A DNA stretch of 64,000 nt from Sphingomonas nostoxanthinifaciens (GTDB lineage: Bacteria > Pseudomonadota > Alphaproteobacteria > Sphingomonadales > Sphingomonadaceae): contig NZ_CP082839.1 in assembly GCF_019930585.1 (NCBI RefSeq), positions 2,042,001 through 2,106,000 on the forward strand, given 5' to 3'. The position numbers were made by a program, and so were the translations under genes. The notes beneath the pieces were generated by a model. That model saw nothing but the letters and a program-made list of their open reading frames with translations, was not told the origin of the DNA and searched no databases. Positions 7,790 through 15,838 of this stretch are shown one piece after another (within the stretch, counting starts at the first letter, position 1; every line of letters begins with the position of its first letter).

Positions 7790-10177
7790 CTAGCGGCGGG
7801 GCACCGCATAGGCGATCACCGCATCGCCGTTGCGCGTGCCGAGCCCGCCATGGCCGCCGGCCGCGATCACGACATATTCACGCCCGTCGCGGCCCTGATA
7901 GACCGCGGGGGTCGCCTGCCCACCGGCGGGCAGGCGGGCGCGCCACAGGATCTTGCCGCTGCGCTCGTCGATCGCGCGGATGTAATCGTCGGCATAGGCG
8001 CCGACGAAGATCAGTCCGCCGGCGGTGACGGTGTTGCCGCCGATGTTGAAGATGCCGGTCGGCAACGGCAGATCGGTGTGCGTGCCGAACAGCCCCATGT
8101 CGCGCGTCGTGCCGACCGGACGCTCCCACACGATCTTGCGCGTGGCGAGGTCGATCGCGACCATCTTGCCCCAGGCCGGCCGCATGCACGGCGCACCGAG
8201 CAGGTTGAGCCACGGCTTGACCGTCACCTCCCACGGCGTGCCATATTCGGGGCCGTTGGCGAATTCGGGTGGCTGCGGATAGGGCTGGCCGCTCGCCCAG
8301 CCGGCCCACGGATAGATCAGGCCCTTCTTGATCGCCTCGTCGTGCGCCGTCGCGGTCGCGACGAACGGGATATAGCTGGTGTTGGCGATGAACAGGTGGC
8401 GCGCCGGATCGATCGTGCCGCCGTGCCAGTCGATCACGCCGTCGAACGCCGGATAGACGATCGTCGGCTTGATCGAGGGCGGGGTGAACAGCCCTTCGTT
8501 GCGGCTGCCGGCGAGTTCGATCCGGCACAGCATCTGGTCGATCGGCGTTGCGCCCCACGTATCCTGCGGGCGCAAGGTGGCCGGGGTCAGGCTCGGCATG
8601 CCGACCGACATCGGCTGGGTCGGCGAGAGGCGATCGCCGGGCAAACCGTTCTGCGGCACCTTTTTCTCGTCCACCTGCGCGATCGGGTGGCCGTTGCGCC
8701 GGTCGAGCAGGAAGAGCTGGCCGTGCTTGGTCGTCTGGATCAGCGCGGGCGTGCCGTCGGGCAGGTCGACCAGGCTGCCCGCGATCGGCACGTCAAAATC
8801 CCATACGTCGTGGTGGACGGTCTGGAAGTGCCAGCGCTCGCGACCGGTATCGATGTCGAGCGCGACGATCGACGAGCTATATTGCTCGTCGCTTGGCCGC
8901 CGGTGCGCGCCCCAATAATCGGGCGTGGCGTTGCCCAGCGGCACATAGACCATGCCGAGCTTGTCGTCGGCGGTATAGGCGCCCCAGCCATTGGGGGTGC
9001 CGCGCGTGAAGATCTCGCCCGGCTTCAGCGGCGCGGTCGGGTCGGCGCGGCCGAGATCCCACGCCCAGGCAAGCTGGCCGGTGGTGGCGTCGAAGGCGCG
9101 GATCACGCCCGAGGGCTCGCCCTCGGTCTGGTTGTCATAGACCCAGCCCGACAGCATGATCTTGCCGTGCGCGATCATCGGCTGCGAGCTGATGAAGTGG
9201 AAGCCCGGCGGCACCACGCCCATCCCCTGGCGCAGGTCGACGAAACCGTTCTGCCCGAAGCTGGGGCAGAGCTTGCCGGTGCGTGCGTCGAGCGCGAACA
9301 GGCGCGCGTCGGCGGTGGTCGAGATGATCCGTTCGGGGCAGGTATCGCCCGGTGCCGTGACGGTCGCATAAGCGACGCCGCGGCACGCGAGATAGATGTT
9401 CGGCTTGGTATCGTTCTGCGGATGGAAGCGCCAACGCTGCTGGCCCGTTACCGGATCGAGCGCGACGATGTCGCGGTGCGGCGTGCACAGATACATCGTG
9501 TCGCCGACCTTGATCGGTGTCGCCTCGAAGTTGAATTCGTGGCCGTGCGCATTTTCGCCCGGCTGGGGCAGGTCGCCGGTGTGGAAGGTCCACGCAACCT
9601 GCAGCTTGGCGACATTGTCGGGCGTGATCTCGGCCAGCGGCGAGTAACGCTCGCCAGCGGCGGTGCGCCCGTAATAGCGCCAGTCGCCCGGCGCGACGCC
9701 GAAATCGGGCGCGGGCACCGGCACGGCGGCGGCGATCTCGCCGTCGCGATGCCAGCGGAGCGCGGTGGTCGCCCAGCCCGCGACGAACACGAACGCGATC
9801 AGCCCCGCGAAGATCGCGGCACCGCCCCAGCGCAAGCGCGGCGCGATACCGAGCCGCCCGGCCACCCACGGCAGCGCGATCCAGATGCCCAGCACCGCCG
9901 GCGCGATCAGCCGCGGCACCAGCGCCCAGCCGTCGAGCTGAACCTCGTAAAGTGACCACAGCAGGGTCAGCGCGATCACGGCGGCATAGACCCAGATACC
10001 GAGCGCGCGCCGCAGCACGATCAGCCCGCCCGAGACGGTCAGCAGCACGCCGGTGACGAGGTAATAGAGCGTTCCGCCGAGATGGAGCAGCTCGGCGCCC
10101 CCGATCGCAAGCACGATGCCGATCAACGCGACCGCGATGCCGGTTATCCCGGGCACGCTCAGCAAGCGATCGCGCAT
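7790..10177 (-). CDS. gcd: Membrane-bound PQQ-dependent glucose/quinate/shikimate-family dehydrogenase
   Basis: 795 residues from the ATG at 10177, matching the roughly 800-residue membrane glucose dehydrogenase family. The N-terminus carries about five hydrophobic segments over the first 140 residues (for example 'GIAVALIGIVLAIGGAELL'), followed by a periplasmic eight-bladed PQQ propeller with repeated W-motifs ('DWRYYGRTAAGERYSPL', 'GQQRWRFHPQND', 'HHDVWDFDVPIAGSLVDLP'). The enzyme oxidises an aldose or cyclic polyol in the periplasm and passes electrons to ubiquinone. Glucose is the most common substrate but quinate or another sugar cannot be excluded. It heads the minus-strand dehydrogenase run. 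Confidence 0.9.
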   Translation of the reverse strand: MRDRLLSVPGITGIAVALIGIVLAIGGAELLHLGGTLYYLVTGVLLTVSGGLIVLRRALGIWVYAAVIALTLLWSLYEVQLDGWALVPRLIAPAVLGIWIALPWVAGRLGIAPRLRWGGAAIFAGLIAFVFVAGWATTALRWHRDGEIAAAVPVPAPDFGVAPGDWRYYGRTAAGERYSPLAEITPDNVAKLQVAWTFHTGDLPQPGENAHGHEFNFEATPIKVGDTMYLCTPHRDIVALDPVTGQQRWRFHPQNDTKPNIYLACRGVAYATVTAPGDTCPERIISTTADARLFALDARTGKLCPSFGQNGFVDLRQGMGVVPPGFHFISSQPMIAHGKIMLSGWVYDNQTEGEPSGVIRAFDATTGQLAWAWDLGRADPTAPLKPGEIFTRGTPNGWGAYTADDKLGMVYVPLGNATPDYWGAHRRPSDEQYSSSIVALDIDTGRERWHFQTVHHDVWDFDVPIAGSLVDLPDGTPALIQTTKHGQLFLLDRRNGHPIAQVDEKKVPQNGLPGDRLSPTQPMSVGMPSLTPATLRPQDTWGATPIDQMLCRIELAGSRNEGLFTPPSIKPTIVYPAFDGVIDWHGGTIDPARHLFIANTSYIPFVATATAHDEAIKKGLIYPWAGWASGQPYPQPPEFANGPEYGTPWEVTVKPWLNLLGAPCMRPAWGKMVAIDLATRKIVWERPVGTTRDMGLFGTHTDLPLPTGIFNIGGNTVTAGGLIFVGAYADDYIRAIDERSGKILWRARLPAGGQATPAVYQGRDGREYVVIAAGGHGGLGTRNGDAVIAYAVPRR

Positions 10178-10346
10178 GAAGAAGCCCCTCGTGAGTGCAT
10201 GTTGCGCGATGAACGAGATGCGACGCCGCTCGGGTCCGATCACGGCCGGCTTTTTTAGGGCGTCATCCAAACGGGCATAGCCGGGCCGGGCGGGCATCTC
10301 CGGCGACCCGACAAAAACTTGGGCATGCGCGGGATTAGAAGCGGAT

Positions 10347-10369
10347 GCCGTTCAGTCTATCCGAACGGC
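10347..10369. promoter_or_regulatory. Inverted repeat in the divergent gap before the hydrolase cassette
   Basis: GCCGTTC at 10347-10353 pairs with GAACGGC at 10363-10369, spaced by nine bases. It lies in the 272-base divergent gap between gcd (minus) and the metallopeptidase gene (plus), about 80 bases before the start of the latter. The following 80 bases are unusually AT-rich for this genome (TAATGAG, GATAATAATG), which fits a promoter region. The site could be an operator; no known regulator motif was recognised. Nothing else was recognised in this gap. Confidence 0.35.
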
Positions 10370-10449
10370 GCTTGCAATCACCGGAAGATAATGAGATGGT
10401 TAACGGCGATAATAATGAATGACATAAAGGCTTCCGGGGGGATCGCCTG

Positions 10450-12600
10450 ATGCTGAAATCTCGGCTGATACCCGATCCGCCAAGTCGTAAGCTGCGCGTG
10501 TTCGCATTCGATCCGCAGGCATCGATCGAGCTTGAGACCGCGGTCATCAACGACGCCTTCATTGAGTTGCCGTGGGAAGAGGAATGGGAAGACCCGATCA
10601 CGCTCGGGCCGACCAACGAATATATCGAAGTCGTCGATTTCGATCCGGCCAGCGGCTGTTTCTATCCACCTCTCGACCTCAATGATGCGCGCATGCTCGC
10701 GTCCGAGGGACTGGCGCCGTCCGACGGCAATCCGCAATTCCATCAGCAGATGGCGTTCGCGGTCGCGATGAAGGCGATCCGCATCTTCGAGCGTGCGCTC
10801 GGGCGGCCGGTTCTATTCATGCGCGAAAAGCCGGGATCGCCCGATCATCCGATCCCGTTTCGCCGGCCGGTGCGTCGGCTGCGTATCTACCCGCACGCGA
10901 TGCGCGAGCGGAATGCTTATTACAGCCCGCAGAAGGCGTCGCTGCTGTTCGGCTATTTTCGCGGCGATCCGGCCAGTGACGGCACCGGCGGCGGCTGGGT
11001 ATTCACCGCATTGTCGCAGGACATCGTCGCGCACGAGACGACCCACGCCATCCTGCACGGCATGTGGCCGCGCTCGATCGAGTCGAGCAATGCCGACAGC
11101 CTCGCCTTCCACGAAGCGTTCGCCGACATCGTCGCGTTGCTCCAGCATTTCACCGTCGGCGGCGTCGTTCGGCATGAGATGGTCCGCTATGGCGGGTCGC
11201 TCCGCGCCGAGGGGCTGCTGACCGGGCTCGCCCAGCAGTTCGGGCGCGGGACCGGCCGCGAAGGGCCGCTGCGGTTCGCGCTCGGCATGGTCCGCGACGA
11301 GGAGGCGGCGCTCGCGGCGGGCACACCGCTCGACCCCGACCGCAACGCCGCGGTGACCGAGCCGCACATGCGCGGACAGATCCTCGTCGCGGCGGTGTTC
11401 GACACGTTCGTGACGATGTTCGAGCGCAAGACCGCCGACCTGTTCCGGTTGAGCGGATGGACGCGCGGCACGCCCGATCTGCCCGCCGAGCTCGCCCAGC
11501 GGCTGACGATCGAAGCGTGTATGGTCGGCAGCCATGTGCTGGATCTGTGCATCCGCGGGCTGGATTATCTTCCGCCGATCGACGTGACTTTCGGTGAGTT
11601 CCTGCGCGCGATCATCACCGCCGACGTCGATCTCGATCCGCGCGATCCCGACAATTACCGCGTCGCCTTCGCCGAGGCGTTCCGCAAGCGCGGCATCCGG
11701 GTGCGCGGCGCGAGCTTCAGCTCGACCGACAGCCTGTTGTGGGAGCCGACCGAGAGCTTCCTCGCCGATCACGGGCCGGCCGGCGGCCCGGTCGCCGACG
11801 GCGCAGCCTGCGCGGCGTCCAGCTCGGTGCTGGACGCGTCGTTCGCCGGCGTGCTCGGCCGCCTGCAGCTCGGCGTCTTCTTCGAGAGCATGACGATCAA
11901 CAATTCCGAGGTGCAGTCGCTGTCGGATTATGTGCTGAGGGAGACCGTCGCCGAATTCCCCGGCATCCGGCATTATCTGAACAAGGAGGATACCGCCAAG
12001 GGGGCCGGCGACCGGCCGGACGGGGCCGAGGCGAAGATCCCGAAGGCCAATTTGCGCGACCTGTCGCTGTTCATCGCCCGGTTCAACGCAGCGCTGCTGC
12101 ATGGCTGGCTGACGAAGGAATTGATGCCCGAAGATCAGGCGATATGGGGTAGCGCGCTCGGCCTGTCGCTCGCCACCGGGGCGAAGCCGTCGGTGTTCCG
12201 CCTGCGCGGCGCGCCGAGCGTCGAGATCCACAGCGCGCGCATCTCGCGCCGCCACACGGCCGACGGCAAGCTGCTCCAGCAGCTGATCGTCCAGGTCGCG
12301 CAGCGGCGGCGCGGTTACTACCTCCAGGCCGATCAGGACCGCTGCGACGCCGGGCAGATGGGCGACGACGATCCGCTCTGGCAAAAACCCGATTTCATCT
12401 TTCGCGGCGGCGCCACGATCCATGTCGATCTCAGCAGCGGCAAGGTCTTGCGGATCATCCACAAGAATATCGACGACCAGAAACGGCTGGAGCGGCAACG
12501 CGGCTTCCTGCTCGGCGATCCGAGCGCCTTCAGCTTCGCCGGCCGCGACGATCCCTCGAACAGCGAGCCGTTCGCGCTCGTGCATCGGGCATGCGGATGA
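10450..12600 (+). CDS. Thermolysin-like zinc metallopeptidase domain protein (first gene of hydrolase cassette)
   Basis: 716 residues with no signal peptide. The zinc site is explicit: H195-E196-T-T-H199 followed 27 residues after H195 by 'FHEAFADIVALL', which matches the third-ligand motif of thermolysin-type (gluzincin, M4-like) peptidases (N-E-A-I-S-D-I), giving E222 as ligand and D226 as its partner. The N-terminal 190 residues and the last 300 residues are not recognised; the latter include 'LRGAPSVEIHSARISRRHTADGK' (shown only in part: LRGAPSVEIHSARISRRH) and a beta-rich, W-containing end. The gene starts an uninterrupted plus-strand set; its stop overlaps the start of the metallo-beta-lactamase-fold gene. 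Substrate and location are unknown; without an export signal it is presumably cytoplasmic or exported by a non-Sec route. Confidence 0.8.
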   Translation: MLKSRLIPDPPSRKLRVFAFDPQASIELETAVINDAFIELPWEEEWEDPITLGPTNEYIEVVDFDPASGCFYPPLDLNDARMLASEGLAPSDGNPQFHQQMAFAVAMKAIRIFERALGRPVLFMREKPGSPDHPIPFRRPVRRLRIYPHAMRERNAYYSPQKASLLFGYFRGDPASDGTGGGWVFTALSQDIVAHETTHAILHGMWPRSIESSNADSLAFHEAFADIVALLQHFTVGGVVRHEMVRYGGSLRAEGLLTGLAQQFGRGTGREGPLRFALGMVRDEEAALAAGTPLDPDRNAAVTEPHMRGQILVAAVFDTFVTMFERKTADLFRLSGWTRGTPDLPAELAQRLTIEACMVGSHVLDLCIRGLDYLPPIDVTFGEFLRAIITADVDLDPRDPDNYRVAFAEAFRKRGIRVRGASFSSTDSLLWEPTESFLADHGPAGGPVADGAACAASSSVLDASFAGVLGRLQLGVFFESMTINNSEVQSLSDYVLRETVAEFPGIRHYLNKEDTAKGAGDRPDGAEAKIPKANLRDLSLFIARFNAALLHGWLTKELMPEDQAIWGSALGLSLATGAKPSVFRLRGAPSVEIHSARISRRHTADGKLLQQLIVQVAQRRRGYYLQADQDRCDAGQMGDDDPLWQKPDFIFRGGATIHVDLSSGKVLRIIHKNIDDQKRLERQRGFLLGDPSAFSFAGRDDPSNSEPFALVHRACG

Positions 12601-14279
12601 CCGGCATCGCAAGCATCATCGTGCGGATGTACCGCAACCTGCTGGGCGACTGCTTCCTGATCCGGGTGCAGGAGGAAGGCGGCATCGAGCGCCGCATCCT
12701 GATCGACTGCGGCATCCTGCAGGGGCTTGGTGCGACCGAAGGCAAGCGGCCGTCGGGGCAGGATCGCATCCGTGCGGTCGCCCAGCATATCGTGGAGACG
12801 TGCAGCACCGGCGGCGGCGACAAGCCGGCGGGGTGCGACGCGTTCATCGACCTGCTGGTCGTCACCCATCAGCATTTCGACCATGTCGGCGGCTTCATCC
12901 AGGCCAAGGACATCCTGTTCGACGCTAAGCTTGCGTTCGGCGAACTATGGATGGGGTGGACCGAGGATCCCGACGACAAGGACGCCAAGGCGATCAATGC
13001 GCGGCTGGATTCGCGCAAGACCGCGCTCGTGAAGCTGGTCGCCGGGCTCGGCAACGGCAATGGCGCCTCCGCGCTGGCCGAGGGCACGCCCGACGATGGC
13101 CGGTCGCTGGCGCCGCTGCGCGACGAACTGGCGGCTTATGCGGGCTTCATCGGCCCGATCGAGGACGACGGGCTCGGCCTCGACGGCGCGCCGCGCCTGA
13201 CGATGAGCCGCATCTTCGACGCGATCAAGCAGAAGGCCGGCAAGATCCGCTACTGCTCGCCCGGCGAGATCGTGCAGACCCCCGGCGCCGCGCCGCTTAC
13301 CGTCGCGGTGCTGGGGCCACCGCGCGACTGGGCATTGCTGTCGAAAGACCTGCCGACGCCCAGTGCCAAGGAGACCTATCTCGCCGGCCCGGCGCCGTCG
13401 GACGCGCCACCTGTGAAAGCGTGGAACAGTCCGCCTGCCGTGCAGAGCCTGTCGCACTGGTTCCTGCCGGCCGCCGATGAGGTGCCGGCCAAGGGGGATG
13501 CGGCGGACCTCGCCCGGTCGTCGCCGTTCGCGCACCGTTACTGGGCGGGAACGTCGATGGCGGCGGTGCTTGCCGCGGGCGATGCGACGCCCGAGGCGCG
13601 GACCCAGACCGATGCCGGATGGCTGTACGACCGCTATTATTTCGTGCCGGCCGGCGCCCCCGCCAAGCCGGAGGACGTGCCGGACCGGAAAGTGCCGGAT
13701 CCGCGCGACCAGCGCTTTCGCCGGATCGACGGCGCGTGGACCGAGGCTGCGTCGTCGCTGGCGCTCGATCTCGACAGCGACACCAACAATACCAGCCTGG
13801 TCCTCGCCTTCCAGCTGCCCGACGACGAAGGCAGCTTCATGCTGTTCGCCGCCGACGCGCAGGTCGGCAACTGGCTGTCGTGGCACAATCAGACCTATGC
13901 GATCGGCACCGCGCCGCCGCTGACCGCCGCCGACATCCTCAACCGCACCCGCCTGTACAAGGTCGGGCATCACGGCAGCCACAATGCGACGCTGCGCGGC
14001 AAGGGGCTCGAATTGATGACCCATGCCGATCTGGCCGCGATGTGCTCGACCGTCGAGGAAGAGGCGGCCGGCAAGAAAGGCTGGCAGATGCCGAATCCCG
14101 ACGTGAAGACGCAACTCATCGCGCATTGCGACGGCCGGCTGCTGCGCGGCGACCGCGCCTGGGCCGACGATCCCGACACCGCACCCTACCAGTCGCAGGC
14201 GGCGAGCTTCGCCAGCCGGATCAGCTACGGGCCGGTGGTCAATGGCGAGCCGATCTATGTCGAGCTGCAGATGATCTGA
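12597..14279 (+). CDS. Metallo-beta-lactamase-fold hydrolase, ComEC-C-terminal-like
   Basis: 560 residues from the ATG at 12597, which overlaps the upstream stop as ATGA; an ATG two codons earlier (12591) is the alternative. The metal-binding motif H91-Q-H93-F-D95-H96 (THQHFDHVGG) is intact, and a later 'LYKVGHHGSHNAT' resembles the GHHGS motif of ComEC/Rec2-related hydrolases. The middle 250 residues, between the first motif and the late His motif, are much longer than in simple family members and are rich in Pro, Ala and Asp. No signal peptide. Enzymes of this type cut nucleic acid or small phosphodiesters or thioesters; the substrate is not evident. It is the second gene of the cassette. 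Confidence 0.8.
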   Translation: MTGIASIIVRMYRNLLGDCFLIRVQEEGGIERRILIDCGILQGLGATEGKRPSGQDRIRAVAQHIVETCSTGGGDKPAGCDAFIDLLVVTHQHFDHVGGFIQAKDILFDAKLAFGELWMGWTEDPDDKDAKAINARLDSRKTALVKLVAGLGNGNGASALAEGTPDDGRSLAPLRDELAAYAGFIGPIEDDGLGLDGAPRLTMSRIFDAIKQKAGKIRYCSPGEIVQTPGAAPLTVAVLGPPRDWALLSKDLPTPSAKETYLAGPAPSDAPPVKAWNSPPAVQSLSHWFLPAADEVPAKGDAADLARSSPFAHRYWAGTSMAAVLAAGDATPEARTQTDAGWLYDRYYFVPAGAPAKPEDVPDRKVPDPRDQRFRRIDGAWTEAASSLALDLDSDTNNTSLVLAFQLPDDEGSFMLFAADAQVGNWLSWHNQTYAIGTAPPLTAADILNRTRLYKVGHHGSHNATLRGKGLELMTHADLAAMCSTVEEEAAGKKGWQMPNPDVKTQLIAHCDGRLLRGDRAWADDPDTAPYQSQAASFASRISYGPVVNGEPIYVELQMI

Positions 14280-14302
14280 CGTTTCTCACGAGGACAGATG
14301 CC

Positions 14303-15112
14303 ATGGACCTTCATGAAAGTTTCGCGCTGGATGTGGCGCGCGCATTCGTCGCCCGGCTCGACTTCGGGGAGTTCGCGCTGCCGGCAGACGATGTCGCGCC
14401 GCCCGATCTCGTCTTCGATGCGGCTAAGCAGCAATCGGTGCTGGTCGGGTCGGACGTCGTCTCATTCGATACCGGCGTCGAGGCCGATTTCCGCGAGGCC
14501 GCGTCGAACTGCGCCTTGCTCGCCCAGCTCGCGGCGGACAAGGCGACCAGCGCCGATGCCGATCCGATGGCGTGGTTCGACAGCTATTTCAGCGTGCTCG
14601 CGCATCTCGGCTGGGTGGTGCAGGAGCGCGATACCGCCAGCTACCAGCTCGGCCAGGACGGGCTGGAGGTCCATCAGGCGATCCTCGACGTCGTCAGCGC
14701 CTTTCTGGGGCCGGTGGCACCCGCCGCGCTGGAGCTCGTCAAGCTCGCCCTGGTCAGCCTGCAGACGATGGACGCGGCTTCACCGTTCATCACCCTGTTC
14801 AAGCGCCAGACCCAGCATGCGAAGATCGGGCGCGTCCAGTTCACCGCCATCCACGATGCCGGCAATGGCGGCCTGCTGGCGGAGGCGATGGCGTTCGGGC
14901 TGAACGCCGATGCGCAAGTGACGCAGATCCTGTTCTTCAAGCTGCACAACGACCACACGTTGCTGCGGCGCAGCCTCGGCCGGCTGTCGCTCAACCGCAT
15001 GGCGATCCAGGCGCTGGCGCCGCAGATCAAGGCCAAGGTGCTGCCGTTCATGGCCAGCTACGTCGATGCGCTCGACATCGGCACGCCGCCCACGCCGACC
15101 CCCACGACCTGA
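14303..15112 (+). CDS. Uncharacterised protein, third gene of hydrolase cassette
   Basis: 269 residues, starting at an ATG with GAGGA eight bases upstream. No family was recognised. It is acidic at the N-terminus, mostly helical by pattern, and ends with a Thr/Pro tail (TPPTPTPTT). A central hydrophobic stretch 'VSAFLGPVAPAALELVKLAL' could be a buried helix or a weak membrane-active helix. The segment 'HAKIGRVQFTAIHDAGNGGL' and 'QILFFKLHNDHTLLRRSLG' look like the core of a compact beta-sandwich or pore-forming-type domain, but this is only an impression. It sits 23 bases after the hydrolase gene and 12 bases before the amidase gene, so it is clearly part of the operon. Confidence 0.7.
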   Translation: MDLHESFALDVARAFVARLDFGEFALPADDVAPPDLVFDAAKQQSVLVGSDVVSFDTGVEADFREAASNCALLAQLAADKATSADADPMAWFDSYFSVLAHLGWVVQERDTASYQLGQDGLEVHQAILDVVSAFLGPVAPAALELVKLALVSLQTMDAASPFITLFKRQTQHAKIGRVQFTAIHDAGNGGLLAEAMAFGLNADAQVTQILFFKLHNDHTLLRRSLGRLSLNRMAIQALAPQIKAKVLPFMASYVDALDIGTPPTPTPTT

Positions 15113-15124
15113 GGAGAAAACAGC

Positions 15125-15820
15125 ATGGCGCGATGCCCCTTCGCCGAGTGGATGCCCATTTCGGGCAGCAGCGGCTCCTATACCGGCGGCCCGTTCAAGA
15201 TCGTCCATCACACGACCGAGGGATCGAGCGCGGACGGCGCCTTCTCGGCGTTCAAGGCCAACAGGTCCGATCCGCACTTCACCGTCTCGAACACCAAGAT
15301 CTATCAGCATATCGACACGGGACAGGCGGCGCGCGCGCTGCGGCATCCGGCCGGCACGCCCGAAACCAACCGCGATTCGGCAGTGCAGATCGAGCTGGTG
15401 GCCTTCGCCGGCAAGCCCAAGGATCGCACCGCCTTGTTCAACCTCGCGCGGCTCTGCCGCTGGATCGAGCAGCAGCACGCCATCCCGCCCGCGTGGCCGA
15501 TGGGCGCGCCGCCGCCACCGGTGAACGGCAGCGATGCCGGCCATCACACCCGCGACCAGGCGATCTGGGACGCGAAGGGCGGGCATTACGGCCACTGCCA
15601 TGTGCCCAACAACGTCCATTGGGATCCGGCGTTCGACGCGTTGGAGTCGGCTTATGTGCTGGCCGCCCAGTTCGACGCCACGGGCAAGCTCGCCAATCCG
15701 CAGGATCCGGCGGTGAAGGCGCTGCGCGATCATCCGGTGCTGGGCATCGACGAGGCGGTGAAGCCCGAGGTCATCGTCGACCATGAGAGCTTCGCGGCCG
15801 ACGACGCCGATCGAAACTGA
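15125..15820 (+). CDS. N-acetylmuramoyl-L-alanine amidase-like (Amidase_2/PGRP) protein
   Basis: 231 residues. It has the Amidase_2 fold signatures: 'FKIVHHTTEG' with zinc-ligand H28 (and H29), 'DPHFTVSNTKIYQHID', 'AVQIELVAFAG', and 'GHCHVPNNVHWDP', which matches the usual GH-x-x-VP-x-x-x-H-x-DP ending. Such enzymes cleave the bond between MurNAc and the stem peptide of peptidoglycan; others are recognition proteins without activity. No signal peptide is present, so a periplasmic role would need a non-Sec route, cell lysis or delivery into another cell. It starts 12 bases after the preceding gene and ends 18 bases before the patatin gene. Confidence 0.82.
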   Translation: MARCPFAEWMPISGSSGSYTGGPFKIVHHTTEGSSADGAFSAFKANRSDPHFTVSNTKIYQHIDTGQAARALRHPAGTPETNRDSAVQIELVAFAGKPKDRTALFNLARLCRWIEQQHAIPPAWPMGAPPPPVNGSDAGHHTRDQAIWDAKGGHYGHCHVPNNVHWDPAFDALESAYVLAAQFDATGKLANPQDPAVKALRDHPVLGIDEAVKPEVIVDHESFAADDADRN

Positions 15821-15838
15821 GAAGGCGAGGGACGAGAC

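Noticed and set aside
3561..9955. Long plus-strand open frames (for example 3561-5888, 5863-7749, 7763-9955)
   Set aside because: They lie opposite well-supported minus-strand dehydrogenase genes, have Arg/Asp/Ala/His-rich composition and no motif.
15125..15820. Phage endolysin and remnant prophage
   Set aside because: No holin, spanin, tail, portal or integrase gene is nearby, and the neighbours are unrelated hydrolases in one tight operon.
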